64,000 nucleotides of DNA. It comes from Pseudomonas corrugata (GTDB taxonomy: Bacteria > Pseudomonadota > Gammaproteobacteria > Pseudomonadales > Pseudomonadaceae). The stretch is from assembly GCF_001269905.1 (NCBI RefSeq), contig NZ_LHVK01000003.1, positions 848,981-912,980 on the forward strand, written 5' to 3'. Made by a program: the position numbers and the translations under genes. The notes below the pieces were generated by a model. That model worked only from the letters and a program-made list of their open reading frames with translations. It was not told the DNA's origin and did not search any database. Shown in pieces: positions 51,902 to 62,659 of the stretch; the first letter of the stretch is position 1; every line of letters begins with the position of its first letter.

Positions 51902-53356
51902 TCAGTACTTCCAGAATACGGGTGTGAACAATACCAGGACGGTCAGGATCTCCAGGCGACCGAGCAACATGCCAACGGTCAACAGCCATTTTGCGGCATC
52001 CGGCAATGTCGAGAAGTTGCCCGCCGGCCCGATGATCGACCCCAGCCCCGGTCCCACGTTGCACACGGCGGTAGCTGCGCCGGTCAGGGCTGTTGTCCAG
52101 TCCAGGCCGATCAGTGCCAGCCCCAGGGCGATAGCGCCGATGGTAATGGCGAAGAAAAATGAAAACGTCAGCAGCGAGCGGGCAATGTCTTCATCGATGG
52201 GATGGTTGTTGTATTTCTTCTGGATCACTGCCCGCGGATGGATCAATTGTTTCAAGCTGCCCATCAGCAAGGCTCGGGCCACCTGAAAGCGAAAGATCTT
52301 CAGGCCACCGGCGGTTGATCCGGAACAACCGCCGACGAACGTGAGATAGAAGAACAATAACAAGGCAAAGCTGCCCCAAAGGGTGTAGTCGCCTAGCGCA
52401 ACGCCCGTGGTGGTGACCACGGAAGTCACGTTGACGGCCACGATACGGACCGCATCCCACCATGTGTAGTCACTGTTCAGGCTCAGCCATGTTCCAACCA
52501 CGAGCCAGGTGACGACCAAAAAGCCGATAAATCCCCTGACTTGCTGGTCCTTGAGCAACGCTCGCCTGTTGCCCCGCAAGGTGGCTACATACAAGGTAAA
52601 TGGCAGTGAACCGGCCATCATGACGACGACCGATACCCAATGGATGGCCGGCTGAGGCCAGTGCGCCAGGGAGGAGTCCGACGTGGAAAAGCCACCCGTG
52701 GAGATCAGGGACATCGCGTGATTGATCGCTTCGAAAGGCGTCATGCCTGCCAGCCACAAGGCCAGGGCTGCCAGGGCGCTCAAACCTATATAGATCCACA
52801 GAATGTAGTTTGCCGCGACGTGGGAGCGCGGCGTGACCTTTTCCGACCAATCCGACGACTCGGTCTGGAACAGCCGCATGCCGCCGACCCGCAGCAGCGG
52901 CAAGACCGCCACCGCCATGCCGATAAAACCGATCCCGCCAAGCCATTGCAGCATCGAGCGCCAGATCAACAGACCGGGGGATGCGCTGTCCAGTCCGGTC
53001 AGGACGGTCGAGCCAGTGGTGGTGATACCGGACATGGTCTCGAAGAAGGCGTCGGTGTAGCTGATGTGCTGGATCAACACCAGCGGCAGTGCGCAGAACA
53101 TGCAGACAACGACCCAACTGGCGGTCGTCAACAGGTACATGTCCCGAGGGCGCATCTGCGTGTGTGCGGGTCGTCCGCGAGCGACCAGCGCGATGCCACA
53201 GGTGAAGGTGATCAGGCTCGACCATAAAAATGCCGAGAGGTCATCGTTCCGCCCATAGATCATCAGCGTGATGAGCGGAATCACCATGCTCGCGGCCAGA
53301 GTGATCAGGAAAATACCGAGAATGAAACCAATGAATCGCAATACCGCAAAGGACAT
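51902..53356 (-). CDS. trkH: TrkH/TrkG family potassium uptake protein
   Basis: 484-residue K+ channel-like transporter subunit, ten or more helices arranged as four M1-P-M2 repeats. Pore-loop sequences are visible: MSGITTTGSTVLTG, SLISTGGFSTSDSS, VTTTGVALGDY and AVCNVGPGLG. It works with the cytosolic NAD-binding TrkA, not encoded nearby. ATG 53356 begins MSFAVLRFIGFILG as in homologues. Confidence 0.94.
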   Translation of the reverse strand: MSFAVLRFIGFILGIFLITLAASMVIPLITLMIYGRNDDLSAFLWSSLITFTCGIALVARGRPAHTQMRPRDMYLLTTASWVVVCMFCALPLVLIQHISYTDAFFETMSGITTTGSTVLTGLDSASPGLLIWRSMLQWLGGIGFIGMAVAVLPLLRVGGMRLFQTESSDWSEKVTPRSHVAANYILWIYIGLSALAALALWLAGMTPFEAINHAMSLISTGGFSTSDSSLAHWPQPAIHWVSVVVMMAGSLPFTLYVATLRGNRRALLKDQQVRGFIGFLVVTWLVVGTWLSLNSDYTWWDAVRIVAVNVTSVVTTTGVALGDYTLWGSFALLLFFYLTFVGGCSGSTAGGLKIFRFQVARALLMGSLKQLIHPRAVIQKKYNNHPIDEDIARSLLTFSFFFAITIGAIALGLALIGLDWTTALTGAATAVCNVGPGLGSIIGPAGNFSTLPDAAKWLLTVGMLLGRLEILTVLVLFTPVFWKY

Positions 53357-53533
53357 AGGGCACGCCTGACTGAATGAGCCGCACAGTATCGGCTCCACAG
53401 GCCGGATACTGCATAAAATTTACATAAAAATCACCGCGATACCGCGTGGTTGCAATGGGCAGTTTTGTTCAATACCTGCGTCTTTCGCAGATTTACTGTG
53501 TGCGCCACCTCACCAACATGAAGAAGGTATGCG

Positions 53534-54121
53534 ATGACTCTGTTTTTCTCCATGGCGGCGTTTGCGCTTGTCGCCTCCATCACGCCCGGCCCGGTCAATA
53601 TCGTAGCCCTCAGCTCCGGGGCCCGGTACGGCTTTCGTGCGACGTTGCGCCATGTGGCCGGTGCAACCTTGGGCTTCGTCCTGCTGCTGGTGTTGATGGG
53701 GCTGGGTTTGCACGAAGTCCTGCAGCGCTGGCCCGACCTCACGCGAGTGGTGCAGTTGGGCGGCGTGGCGTTCCTGTTGTTCATGGCCTGGAAGCTGGCC
53801 CGGGATAACGGACACCTGGGAAGCGCGGATGAAGGGCGCGCGCCCTCGATGTTCCATGGGGCACTGATGCAATGGCTCAACCCCAAGGCCTGGCTGGCCT
53901 GTGTCGCGGGAATGGGCGCCTTCGTGGCCGATGGTGAAGCGAGGCTGGTCTGGCAATTCGCAGCCGTCTACCTGGTGATCTGCTACGTTTCCGTGGGGTG
54001 CTGGGCGTATGCGGGCAGTTTCCTGCGCAACTGGCTGGGCAATCCGGCGACCATGCGCTGGTTCAATCGGACGATGGCGGGGTTGTTGGTAGCCAGTGCG
54101 GTGTATTTGTTGCTGCCTTGA
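53534..54121 (+). CDS. LysE family translocator
   Basis: 195-residue amino-acid/metabolite exporter with six hydrophobic segments; the RhtB/LysE motif is at the N-terminus (ASITPGPVNIVALSSGARYG), followed by VQLGGVAFLLFMAWKLARD and MQWLNPKAWLACV. Substrate unknown. AAGAAGGTATGCG precedes the start. Convergent with an AraC-family regulator gene beyond a REP palindrome. Confidence 0.92.
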   Translation: MTLFFSMAAFALVASITPGPVNIVALSSGARYGFRATLRHVAGATLGFVLLLVLMGLGLHEVLQRWPDLTRVVQLGGVAFLLFMAWKLARDNGHLGSADEGRAPSMFHGALMQWLNPKAWLACVAGMGAFVADGEARLVWQFAAVYLVICYVSVGCWAYAGSFLRNWLGNPATMRWFNRTMAGLLVASAVYLLLP

Positions 54122-54154
54122 GGTATCTCGGGTGTTTTGACCTGCACGCTTTTT

Positions 54155-54184
54155 TGTGGCGAGGGGATAAATCCCCTCGCCACA
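54155..54184. repeat. Perfect REP palindrome
   Basis: TGTGGCGAGGGGAT and ATCCCCTCGCCACA form a perfect 14-bp inverted repeat with a 2-base centre, between convergent lysE-type and araC-type genes. It looks like two REPs whose spacer has been deleted and may end transcription in both directions. Confidence 0.92.
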
Positions 54185-54206
54185 GGGGATCACCCGATGG
54201 CCCGTG

Positions 54207-55031
54207 TCAGCCGCGATACTGCCCTGGCGTCGCCGCCAGGTGCTGCTTGAACGCTCGCTGGAAATGCGCCTGGTCGGCGAATCCGCTGTCCAGGGCGACG
54301 TCGGCGATCAGCTTGCCTTCGCGCAATTGCCGGCGGGCGAACTGGATCCGGCGATTGACCAGGAAGGCATGGGGCGTCATCCCGTAATGGCGCTTGAAAG
54401 CCCGGCTCAGGTAGGACGGTGACAGTTGAGCGGCGCTGCAGATGTCTTCGAGCTTCAAGGCTTCGGCGCAATGGTCGTGGATGAACTGTGCCGCTCGCAT
54501 CAAACCGGGATGGCTGCCCCGGTCCGGACGTCCCGCCGGGTTGAGGCGCTGTTGCAGATCGATGAAGAACGCCTCGGCGGCGGCCTGTTTGGACGGGGGG
54601 GCGAGCCGTTCATCCACCAATTGCCCATACAACCCTTGCAACGCGGCAAACAGCTCGGCATCGCGGCTGTGGGTGGTGGCAAAGCCCTGGAAATCCAGCT
54701 GCTCGTCAAAGCCGATCCGCCGTTGCAGGTCCCTCAGCCACAGGGTGTCGACGTAGAGCATCACGTATGACCATGGCTGATCGTCAATCGGGTTGCAGGC
54801 ATGGACATCCCCAGGGTTCATCAGCACCACGGTGCCGCTTTCGACTTTGAAATTCGACTGCTCATGCACGTAGGTGCTGCATCCGGCAGTGATCGCCCCG
54901 ATGGAGAAATGGTCGTGGGAATGCCGTGAATAACAGACCTTGCGCCCATCCGCGATGGCCCGGGCTTCAATGAAGGGCAAGGCCGCATCGCGCCAGAAAC
55001 GGGGGGCGGAATCCTGGGGGACGGGCTTCAT
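54207..55031 (-). CDS. AraC family transcriptional regulator
   Basis: 274 residues: an N-terminal cupin-like ligand-binding domain (SRHSHDHFSIGAITAGCSTY, VVLMNPGDVHACNPIDDQPW) and a C-terminal double HTH (LEDICSAAQLSPSYLSRAFK, GMTPHAFLVNRRIQFARRQL, VALDSGFADQAHFQRAFKQH). Members of this type (AraC-ligand with PGDVH) often control an adjacent LysE exporter, which fits the neighbouring gene. Confidence 0.92.
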   Translation of the reverse strand: MKPVPQDSAPRFWRDAALPFIEARAIADGRKVCYSRHSHDHFSIGAITAGCSTYVHEQSNFKVESGTVVLMNPGDVHACNPIDDQPWSYVMLYVDTLWLRDLQRRIGFDEQLDFQGFATTHSRDAELFAALQGLYGQLVDERLAPPSKQAAAEAFFIDLQQRLNPAGRPDRGSHPGLMRAAQFIHDHCAEALKLEDICSAAQLSPSYLSRAFKRHYGMTPHAFLVNRRIQFARRQLREGKLIADVALDSGFADQAHFQRAFKQHLAATPGQYRG

Positions 55032-55178
55032 CGGTCAGCGCCTCTTATTGAACCTGTGTCGCAGTGTATAAGCCCTCGTCGGCAAATGCCCGTCTGATTC
55101 AGTCATGCGACCTCATCAGCGGTGGAAGCGGAGTGGGGCTGGGCTAGACTGGAACCAGTACCGACAACGGAGTGACCG

Positions 55179-56141
55179 ATGCTCGAACCAGGTAAACCTG
55201 ACGACGAAGCCGTCCGTCTCAAGACTCTGCAATCGCTGAAACTGCTCGATACCGCACCCGAAGAGCGCTTCGATCGATTGACCCGCCTCGCTCGACGCCT
55301 GTTCGATGTGCCTATCGCGCTGGTGTCCCTGGTGGATACCAACCGGCAGTGGTTCAAATCCAGGAGTGGCATGAACATCAGTGAAACGCCGCGGGCGATT
55401 TCCTTCTGTGGGCATGCGATCTTGCAGGATCAGATCATGGAGGTTAGCGACGCGGAGCAGGACGAACGCTTTCGAGACAATCCGTTGGTCACGGGTGACC
55501 CCGGCATTCGCTTCTATGCGGGGCAACCGTTGAGGCTGGAGGGTGGCAGCAAGCTGGGGACGCTATGCCTGATCGATACCCGTCCGCGCAAGCTCGATGA
55601 CGAAGAGCGCGAGCTGCTGCGCGACCTGGCGCGCATGGCCGAGCAGGAAATGGTCGCCGTGCAGATGGCGAGCATGGACGAACTGACCCTGCTGTCCAAT
55701 CGACGTGGCTTCAGGACACTGGCCCAACATGCGCTGGACGTGTGTGAGCGCCTATCGCGACCGGCGACGCTGCTGTACTTCGACCTCAATGATTTCAAAC
55801 CCATCAACGACCGCTTCGGGCATGCCGAGGGTGATCGCGCGCTGAAAACCTTCGCCGACGTGCTGCGCATCGCCTTTCGCGAAAGCGACGTGATCGGTCG
55901 TCTGGGCGGTGATGAGTTCGTGGCCTTGCTCACCGGCTCTTCCCATGTCGAGATCTCGGCGATCATGGCGCGACTCCGGGAAGTCCTCGATGAGCGCAAT
56001 GCGATGCTGCAGCGCGGCTACGACATCCGCTTCAGCGTCGGGCAGGTCGAGTACGGGCCACAACACCACGAATCGATCAACAGCTTGCTGGCTGACGCCG
56101 ACGCAGCCATGTATGCCCATAAACAGGGCAAACGGTGCTGA
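55179..56141 (+). CDS. GAF-domain diguanylate cyclase
   Basis: 320 residues, cytosolic. An N-terminal GAF domain (about 25-155: RLTRLARRLFDVPIALVSLV, FCGHAILQ) and a GGDEF domain (about 165-318) with intact active site GGDEF (243-247) and intact inhibitory site RESD five residues upstream. It should make cyclic di-GMP from GTP with product feedback; the GAF domain probably senses a small ligand. No EAL domain. Monocistronic. Confidence 0.93.
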   Translation: MLEPGKPDDEAVRLKTLQSLKLLDTAPEERFDRLTRLARRLFDVPIALVSLVDTNRQWFKSRSGMNISETPRAISFCGHAILQDQIMEVSDAEQDERFRDNPLVTGDPGIRFYAGQPLRLEGGSKLGTLCLIDTRPRKLDDEERELLRDLARMAEQEMVAVQMASMDELTLLSNRRGFRTLAQHALDVCERLSRPATLLYFDLNDFKPINDRFGHAEGDRALKTFADVLRIAFRESDVIGRLGGDEFVALLTGSSHVEISAIMARLREVLDERNAMLQRGYDIRFSVGQVEYGPQHHESINSLLADADAAMYAHKQGKRC

Positions 56142-56222
56142 TGCCCTCCAACACCTGCAACTGAACACCGCCATCGCGAGCAGGCTCGCACAAGGGAAAT
56201 GGGGGCTGGGGCATCGGGAATG

Positions 56223-56265
56223 AAAAAAAACGCCGCTCGTCCTTTTCAGGGCGAGCGGCGTTTTT
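56223..56265. terminator. Bidirectional terminator between diguanylate cyclase and fabI
   Basis: CGCCGCTCGTCC and GGGCGAGCGGCG (56231-56260) form a 12-bp stem with one G-U position, flanked by A8 and T5. Ends fabI 16 bases after its stop. A half REP (ATCGCGAGCAGGCTCGCACA) lies at 56172-56191. Confidence 0.93.
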
Positions 56266-56280
56266 CAGGCGCGGCGAAGA

Positions 56281-57075
56281 TTACTCTTCGATGTTGCCCA
56301 TGGCGGTGGTGTTGAAGCCGCCGTCCACGTACATGATTTCACCGCTGATGCCCGACGCCAGGTCGGAGCACAGGAAGGCGCCGGCGTTGCCGACTTCTTC
56401 GATGGTGACGTTGCGACGCAGCGGGGTTTGCGCTTCGTTGGCGGCCAGCATCTTGCGGAAGTTCTTGATGCCGGAAGCGGCGAGGGTGCGGATCGGACCT
56501 GCCGAGACACAGTTGACGCGGGTGCCGTCCGGGCCCAGGGAGCCGGCCAGGTAGCGCACGCCGGCTTCCAGGGAAGCCTTGGCCATGCCCATGACGTTGT
56601 AGTTCGGCATGGTGCGCTCGGCACCCAGGTACGACAGGGTCAGCAGGCTGCCGTTGCGGCCTTTCATCATTTCGCGGCCAGCCTTGGCCAGGGCAACGAA
56701 GCTGTAGGCGCTGATGTCGTGGGCGATGCGGAAGCCCTCACGGGTGGTGGCTTCGGTGAAGTCGCCGTCCAGCTGGTCGCCCGGGGCGAAGCCCACGGAG
56801 TGCACGATGCAGTCCAGGCCGTCCCACTTCTTGCTCAATTCTTCGAAGACCTTGGCGATTTCTTCATCGCTGGCCACGTCGCACGGGAAGCACAGCTCAG
56901 GGCTCGAACCCCAGCCTTGGGCGAACTCTTCGACACGACCCTTGAGTTTGTCGTTCTGATAAGTGAAGGCAAGTTCAGCGCCCTCGCGATGCATGGCGGC
57001 GGCGATGCCGGATGCGATGGACAGCTTGCTGGCGACACCGACGATCAGTACGCGCTTACCGGCGAGAAAACCCAT
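56281..57075 (-). CDS. fabI: Enoyl-[acyl-carrier-protein] reductase FabI
   Basis: 264-residue NADH-dependent reductase completing each cycle of fatty-acid elongation; the triclosan target. The atypical SDR motif [13 protein letters not shown] (residues 13-25), [11 protein letters not shown], and the catalytic Tyr-x6-Lys in YNVMGMAK are visible, ending [17 protein letters not shown] 57075 has AGAGGAG upstream. Downstream of the yej genes on the same strand, spacing 19 bases, so it may be partly co-transcribed. Confidence 0.97.
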   Translation of the reverse strand: MGFLAGKRVLIVGVASKLSIASGIAAAMHREGAELAFTYQNDKLKGRVEEFAQGWGSSPELCFPCDVASDEEIAKVFEELSKKWDGLDCIVHSVGFAPGDQLDGDFTEATTREGFRIAHDISAYSFVALAKAGREMMKGRNGSLLTLSYLGAERTMPNYNVMGMAKASLEAGVRYLAGSLGPDGTRVNCVSAGPIRTLAASGIKNFRKMLAANEAQTPLRRNVTIEEVGNAGAFLCSDLASGISGEIMYVDGGFNTTAMGNIEE

Positions 57076-57094
57076 GTGTTGCTCCTCTTTCAGG

Positions 57095-58705
57095 TTATTC
57101 GGCAGTTGTTGGGGCCAGGAAGGCGGCCTCCAGCAACTGCTGTGTATAGGGGTGTTGCGGCGCGGCGAATATGCTGCGGGCATCACCTTGTTCGACCACT
57201 TGGCCATGCTTGACCACCATCAGTTGGTGGCTCAGCGCTTTGACGACAGCCAGGTCATGGCTGATAAACAGGTACGTCAGGTTGTACTTGGTTTGCAGCG
57301 ACCGCAACAGCTCCACCACCTGGCGTTGCACGGTACGGTCCAGGGCCGACGTCGGTTCATCCAGCAGAATCAACGCCGGCTTGAGCACCAGGGCCCGGGC
57401 AATGGCGATACGCTGCCGTTGCCCTCCGGAAAACTCATGGGGGTAGCGGTTCCGGGTGTCCGGGTCCAGGCCTACCTCCTTCAATGCCGCGATTATCGCT
57501 TGTTCCTGTTCGGCTTCGGTGCCGATCTTATGGATCCGCAGGCCTTCACCGACGATCTGGCCCACACACATCCGCGGGCTCAGGCTACCAAACGGGTCCT
57601 GAAACACCACTTGCATCTCCCGGCGCAGCGGTCGTACCTGTTGCTGCGTCAGGCTGTCCAGCTGCTTGCCTTCGAAGCGGATCCCGCCCTGGCTGCCGAT
57701 CAACCGCAAGATCGCCAGCCCCAGGGTGGACTTGCCGGAACCGCTCTCGCCGACGATGCCCAGGGTCTGGCCCTGGGGCAGGCTGAAGCGAATGCCGTCC
57801 ACGGCCTTGATGTAATCCACCGTGCGCTTGAACAGGCCTTTCTTGATCGGGAACCAGACTTTCAGGTCCTCGACCTGCAACAACGGCGGACCGACAACGT
57901 TGTTTGCCGGGGTGCCGCTGGGTTCTGCACCCAGTAGTTCCCGAGTGTACGGATGCTGCGGCGCGCGGAACAACTCCTCGCACGATGCCTGTTCGACGAT
58001 GCAACCGCGCTGCATGACACATACGCGATGCGCAATTCTTCGCACAAGGTTCAAATCGTGGCTGATCAGCAGCAGCGACATGCCCAATCGTGCCTGCAGA
58101 TCCTTGAGCAGATCGAGGATTTTCAGCTGGACGGTGACGTCCAGGGCCGTGGTCGGCTCGTCGGCGATCAGCAGTTCCGGCTCGTTGGCCAGGGCCATGG
58201 CGATCATCACCCGTTGGCGCTGACCGCCTGACAGTTCGTGGGGCAGGGCCTTGAGGCGCTTGTGCGGCTCGGGGATGCCCACCAGTTCCAGCAACTCAAC
58301 GGTCCGTCGGGTCGCGACCTTGCCAATCAGGCCCTTGTGCAGGCCGAGCACTTCATTGATCTGCTTGCCTATGGAGTGCAGCGGATTGAGGGACGTCATC
58401 GGCTCCTGGAAGATCATCGCGATCCGGTTGCCACGGATGTGACGGATGGTTTTTTCCTTCAGCCCCAGCATATTCTGCCCGGCGTACTGAATGGCGCCGG
58501 TGGGATGGTGGGCCAGCGGGTAGGGCAGCAGCCGCAGGATCGAGTGGGCAGTCACCGACTTGCCCGAGCCGCTTTCCCCCACCAGTGCCAGGGTTTCGCC
58601 GCGCTTGATGTCGAAGCTGACACCCTCGATCACGCGCTGGCGGTGTTGCCCGACAACGAACTCCACCGCCAGGTCGCGGACTTCGATCAGATTGTCCTGG
58701 TTCAT
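57095..58705 (-). CDS. yejF: Peptide-type ABC importer ATP-binding protein YejF
   Basis: 536-residue fused double ATPase. Walker A motifs [10 protein letters not shown] (first half) and [10 protein letters not shown] (second), signatures [15 protein letters not shown] and [15 protein letters not shown], and Walker [13 protein letters not shown] and [12 protein letters not shown] are intact, so both sites should hydrolyse ATP. It energises the YejBE permease. YejABEF importers take up oligopeptides, and microcin C in E. coli. Start ATG 58705, 1 base after the yejE stop. Confidence 0.95.
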   Translation of the reverse strand: MNQDNLIEVRDLAVEFVVGQHRQRVIEGVSFDIKRGETLALVGESGSGKSVTAHSILRLLPYPLAHHPTGAIQYAGQNMLGLKEKTIRHIRGNRIAMIFQEPMTSLNPLHSIGKQINEVLGLHKGLIGKVATRRTVELLELVGIPEPHKRLKALPHELSGGQRQRVMIAMALANEPELLIADEPTTALDVTVQLKILDLLKDLQARLGMSLLLISHDLNLVRRIAHRVCVMQRGCIVEQASCEELFRAPQHPYTRELLGAEPSGTPANNVVGPPLLQVEDLKVWFPIKKGLFKRTVDYIKAVDGIRFSLPQGQTLGIVGESGSGKSTLGLAILRLIGSQGGIRFEGKQLDSLTQQQVRPLRREMQVVFQDPFGSLSPRMCVGQIVGEGLRIHKIGTEAEQEQAIIAALKEVGLDPDTRNRYPHEFSGGQRQRIAIARALVLKPALILLDEPTSALDRTVQRQVVELLRSLQTKYNLTYLFISHDLAVVKALSHQLMVVKHGQVVEQGDARSIFAAPQHPYTQQLLEAAFLAPTTAE

Positions 58706-58706
58706 T

Positions 58707-59726
58707 TCACTTCCTCGGATCGAAGGCATCGCGAGCGGACTCGCCGATGAACACCAGCAGGCTCAGCATGATCGCGAGTACGGCGAATGCGCTGATGCCC
58801 AGCCAGGGCGCCTGGAGGTTGGATTTGCCTTGGGCCACCAGTTCGCCCAGGGACGGCGCGCCGGCAGGCAGGCCGAAACCGAGGAAGTCCAGGGCGGTGA
58901 GGGTGCCGATGGCGCCGGTAAGGATGAAAGGCATGAATGTCATGGTCGAAACCATGGCGTTGGGCAGGATATGACGGAACATGATCGCACCGTTCTGCAT
59001 GCCCAGGGCTCGGGCGGCGCGCACATATTCGAGGTTGCGCCCACGCAGGAACTCGGCGCGCACCACGTCCACAAGGCTCATCCAGGAGAACAGCAGCATG
59101 ATCCCCAGCAGCCACCAGAAATTGGGCTGGACGAAGCTGGCCAGGATAATCAGCAGGTAAAGCACCGGCAGGCCGGACCAGATTTCCAGGAACCGCTGGC
59201 CGGCCAGGTCGACCCAACCGCCATAGAACCCCTGCAAGGCGCCGGCAATGACGCCAATGATCGAGCTGAGCAATGTCAGGGTCAGGGCGAACAGTACCGA
59301 AATGCGGAAACCATAGATCACTCGGGCCAGTACATCGCGGCCCTGGTCGTCGGTGCCCAGCCAGTTTACCTCGGAGGGAGGCGCGGGGGCCGGGACCTTC
59401 AGGTCGTAGTTGATGCTCTGGTAGCTGAACGGAATCGGTGCCCACAGCACCCAGGCATCCTTGGCTGCCAGCAAGTCGCGGATGTATGGGCTCTTGTAGT
59501 TGGCTTCCAGCGGAAATTCGCCGCCGAAGGTGGTTTCCGGGTAGCGCTTGAGGGCCGGGAAGTACCAGCCACCGTCGTAATGCACCAGCAGGGGCTTGTC
59601 GTTGGCGATCAGTTCGGCGCCCAGGCTGAGCACGAACAGGATCAGGAACAGCCACAGCGACCACCAGCCACGCTTGTTTGCCTTGAACAGTTCGAGCCGG
59701 CGGCGATTGAGGGGGGACAGGTTCAT
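58707..59726 (-). CDS. yejE: Peptide-type ABC importer permease YejE
   Basis: 339-residue inner-membrane permease. An N-terminal helix is followed by a periplasmic segment (about 45-135, with PFSYQSINYD) and a BPD-type domain with six helices; the EAA loop reads EYVRAARALGMQNGAIMFRH. The long N-terminal periplasmic part is typical of YejE rather than DppC. It starts 1 base after yejB. Confidence 0.95.
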   Translation of the reverse strand: MNLSPLNRRRLELFKANKRGWWSLWLFLILFVLSLGAELIANDKPLLVHYDGGWYFPALKRYPETTFGGEFPLEANYKSPYIRDLLAAKDAWVLWAPIPFSYQSINYDLKVPAPAPPSEVNWLGTDDQGRDVLARVIYGFRISVLFALTLTLLSSIIGVIAGALQGFYGGWVDLAGQRFLEIWSGLPVLYLLIILASFVQPNFWWLLGIMLLFSWMSLVDVVRAEFLRGRNLEYVRAARALGMQNGAIMFRHILPNAMVSTMTFMPFILTGAIGTLTALDFLGFGLPAGAPSLGELVAQGKSNLQAPWLGISAFAVLAIMLSLLVFIGESARDAFDPRK

Positions 59727-59727
59727 C

Positions 59728-60801
59728 TCAATGCTCCCGGCTTTCGAAGTCGATGCGTGGATCGACGAAGGTGTAGGTCAGGTCACCGATCAGCTTCACC
59801 ACCAGCCCCAGCAGGGTGAAGATGAACAGGGTGCCGAAGACCACCGGGTAATCGCGGTTGATGGCCGCTTCGAAACTCATCAGCCCGAGGCCGTCGAGGG
59901 AGAAAATCACCTCCACCAGCAAGGAGCCGGTGAAGAAAATGCCAATAAATGCCGAAGGGAAACCGGCGATCACCAGCAGCATGGCGTTGCGGAACACATG
60001 GCCGTAGAGCACCCGGTTGCGGGTCAGGCCCTTGGCCTTGGCGGTGACCACGTATTGTTTGTTGATCTCATCGAGGAAGCTGTTTTTGGTCAGCAGGGTC
60101 ATCGTAGCGAAGTTGCCGATGACCAGAGCCGTCACTGGTAGCGCCAGGTGCCAGAAATAATCGAGGATCTTGCCTCCCCAGGTCAGTTGGTCGAAATTGT
60201 TCGAGGTCAGCCCGCGCAACGGAAACCAGTCGAAATAGCTGCCACCGGCGAACACCACGATCAGCAGGATGGCAAACAGGAATGACGGAATTGCATAGCC
60301 GATGATGATCGCCGAACTGGTCCATACGTCAAAATGGCTGCCATGCCGCGTGGCCTTGGCGATCCCCAGTGGGATCGACACAAGGTACATGATCAGCGTG
60401 CTCCATAGCCCGAGAGAGATGGACACCGGCATCTTTTCCTTGATCAGGTCAATGACCTTGGCGTCGCGGAAGAAACTGTCGCCGAAATCCAGGTGGGCGT
60501 AGTTCTTGATCATGATCCACAGGCGTTCGGGCGCCGACTTGTCGAAGCCGTACATGCGCTCGATTTCCTTGACCAGCGCCGGGTCCAGGCCCTGGGCGCC
60601 GCGATAGGACGAACCGGCCACCGACACTTCCGCGCCGCCGCCGGCGATGCGGCTGGTGGCGCCTTCGAAGCCTTCGAGCTTGGCGATCATCTGCTCCACC
60701 GGCCCTCCGGGCGCGGCCTGGATGATGATGAAGTTGATCAGCAGAATGCCGAACAGGGTCGGGATAATCAGCAGCAGCCGCCGGAAAATATAAGCCAGCA
60801 T
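59728..60801 (-). CDS. yejB: Peptide-type ABC importer permease YejB
   Basis: 357-residue permease, DppB-like but with the extra periplasmic loop of YejB ([16 protein letters not shown] near the N-terminus). EAA loop: [20 protein letters not shown]. Together with YejE it forms the membrane channel. Begins 4 bases after the yejA-like stop. Confidence 0.95.
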   Translation of the reverse strand: MLAYIFRRLLLIIPTLFGILLINFIIIQAAPGGPVEQMIAKLEGFEGATSRIAGGGAEVSVAGSSYRGAQGLDPALVKEIERMYGFDKSAPERLWIMIKNYAHLDFGDSFFRDAKVIDLIKEKMPVSISLGLWSTLIMYLVSIPLGIAKATRHGSHFDVWTSSAIIIGYAIPSFLFAILLIVVFAGGSYFDWFPLRGLTSNNFDQLTWGGKILDYFWHLALPVTALVIGNFATMTLLTKNSFLDEINKQYVVTAKAKGLTRNRVLYGHVFRNAMLLVIAGFPSAFIGIFFTGSLLVEVIFSLDGLGLMSFEAAINRDYPVVFGTLFIFTLLGLVVKLIGDLTYTFVDPRIDFESREH

Positions 60802-60805
60802 CGGG

Positions 60806-62659
60806 TTACTCCACGCTCGCCGGGGCAGCGTTGTTCTGTTGTTCGATCACTTGCTTTACTTCATCGGCAGGTTTGGTGTCCGGCTTGACCCACCAGGTGG
60901 TCGTGCCGATGTCATAGGTCGGCGTGACTTTCGGATGAGCGATGTGGTTCCAGTAGGCCACGCGCCAGGTCTTGATGTGCCAGTTGGGAATCACGTAGTA
61001 GCCCCATTGGAGCACGCGATCCAGGGCTCGGGCGTGGGCCACCAGGCTCTTGCGTGAGTCGGCGTTGATCAGTTGTTCCACCAGATCGTCGACGGCCGGA
61101 TCCTTCAAACCCATGGTATTGCGGCTGCCGGGCCTGTCGGCGGCGGCCGACATCCAGAACTCGCGCTGCTCGTTACCCGGCGAGCTGGACTGCGGGAAGC
61201 TGCCCACCATCAGATCGAAATCCCGGGAGCGCACGCGGTTGACGTACTGGGACACGTCGACCCGACGGATCACCAGCTCGATGCCCAGGTCACTCAGGTT
61301 GCGCTTGAACGGTAGCAGCACCCGTTCGAATTCGGTCTGTGCCAGCAGGAACTCCAGCACCACCGGTTTGCCCTGGGTATCGACCATCTTGTCGTCGACG
61401 ATGCGCCAGCCGGCTTCTTGCAGCAACTGATAGGCCTTGCGCTGCTGCTCGCGGATCATGCCGCTGCCATCGCATATCGAAGGCTGGAACGCTTCGGTGA
61501 AGACTTGCTCGGGAATCTTGCCGCGCAGGGGCTCGAGGATTTTCAGTTCGTCTTCACCGGGCAGGCCAGTGGCAGCCATTTCCGAATTCTCGAAATAACT
61601 GCGGGTGCGGGCATAGGCGCCGTTGAACAGTTGCTTATTGGTCCATTCGAAGTCCAGCAGCAGGCTCAGGGCCTTGCGCACCCGCACGTCCTGGAACACC
61701 GGGCGACGGAGGTTGTAGACGAAGCCCTGCATGCCGGTGGGGTTGCCGTTGGGAATCTGTTCCTTGATCAGCCGGCCTTCGGCGACGGCCGGGATGTTGT
61801 AGGCGTTGGCCCAGTTCTTGGCGGTCATTTCCAGCCAGAAATCGAACTGCCCGGCTTTCAGGGCCTCGACCGCGACGGTGTTGTCGCGGTAGTAGTCGGT
61901 GGTCAGCACATCGAAGTTGTAGAAGCCGCGATTGACCGGCAGGTCCTTGCCCCAATAGTCCTTGACCCGTTCATAGCGGATCGAGCGTCCGGCTTTCACC
62001 TCGGCGACCCTGTAGGGGCCGCTGCCCAGGGGGGGCTCCAGGTTACCCGAGTTGAAGTCGCGATCAGCCCACCAGTGCTTGGGCAACACCGGCAGTTGGC
62101 CGAGGATCAGCGGCAGTTCGCGGTTGTTCGTGTGCTTGAACTTGAACAGCACCTTGAGCGGGTCTTCGGCGATGACTTCGGCGACGTCGTTGTAATAGCC
62201 GCGGAACATCGGTGCGCCGTCCTTGGTCAGGGTCTGGAAGCTAAAGACCACGTCTTCGGCGCGTACCGGATGGCCGTCGTGGAACCGGGCTTCGGGACGC
62301 AGGTAGAAACGCACCCAGGCATTGTCCGGGGCTTTCTCGATTTTTTCGGCGAGCAGGCCGTATTCGGTGAAGGGTTCGTCGAGGCCTTGCTTGGCCAGGG
62401 TGTCGTAGATCAGGCCGATGTCATCAGCCGGCACGCCTTTGCTGATGAACGGGTTGAGGCTGTCGAAGCTGCCAAAGCCACCCTGGCGGAATATCCCGCC
62501 CTTGGGCGCGTCCGGGTTCACATAGTTGAAGTGCTTGAAATCGGCCGGATATTTCGGTGGCTCGTTGTACAGGGTCAAGGCGTGCTGCGGCGCGGCGCAG
62601 GCCAGCCCGGCGAAAAGTAGGCCACCGGCCTGCAGGAGCAGGGCGCGTAAAGGCTTCAT
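60806..62659 (-). CDS. yejA: Extracellular solute-binding protein, YejA-like (copy 1)
   Basis: 617-residue periplasmic oligopeptide-type binding protein (SBP_bac_5). Signal peptide [20 protein letters not shown] ends at about CAA-AP. Mature YejA features: [35 protein letters not shown] and [18 protein letters not shown]. Delivers substrate to YejBEF. Its ATG overlaps the stop of a second YejA-like gene by 4 bases. Confidence 0.95.
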   Translation of the reverse strand: MKPLRALLLQAGGLLFAGLACAAPQHALTLYNEPPKYPADFKHFNYVNPDAPKGGIFRQGGFGSFDSLNPFISKGVPADDIGLIYDTLAKQGLDEPFTEYGLLAEKIEKAPDNAWVRFYLRPEARFHDGHPVRAEDVVFSFQTLTKDGAPMFRGYYNDVAEVIAEDPLKVLFKFKHTNNRELPLILGQLPVLPKHWWADRDFNSGNLEPPLGSGPYRVAEVKAGRSIRYERVKDYWGKDLPVNRGFYNFDVLTTDYYRDNTVAVEALKAGQFDFWLEMTAKNWANAYNIPAVAEGRLIKEQIPNGNPTGMQGFVYNLRRPVFQDVRVRKALSLLLDFEWTNKQLFNGAYARTRSYFENSEMAATGLPGEDELKILEPLRGKIPEQVFTEAFQPSICDGSGMIREQQRKAYQLLQEAGWRIVDDKMVDTQGKPVVLEFLLAQTEFERVLLPFKRNLSDLGIELVIRRVDVSQYVNRVRSRDFDLMVGSFPQSSSPGNEQREFWMSAAADRPGSRNTMGLKDPAVDDLVEQLINADSRKSLVAHARALDRVLQWGYYVIPNWHIKTWRVAYWNHIAHPKVTPTYDIGTTTWWVKPDTKPADEVKQVIEQQNNAAPASVE

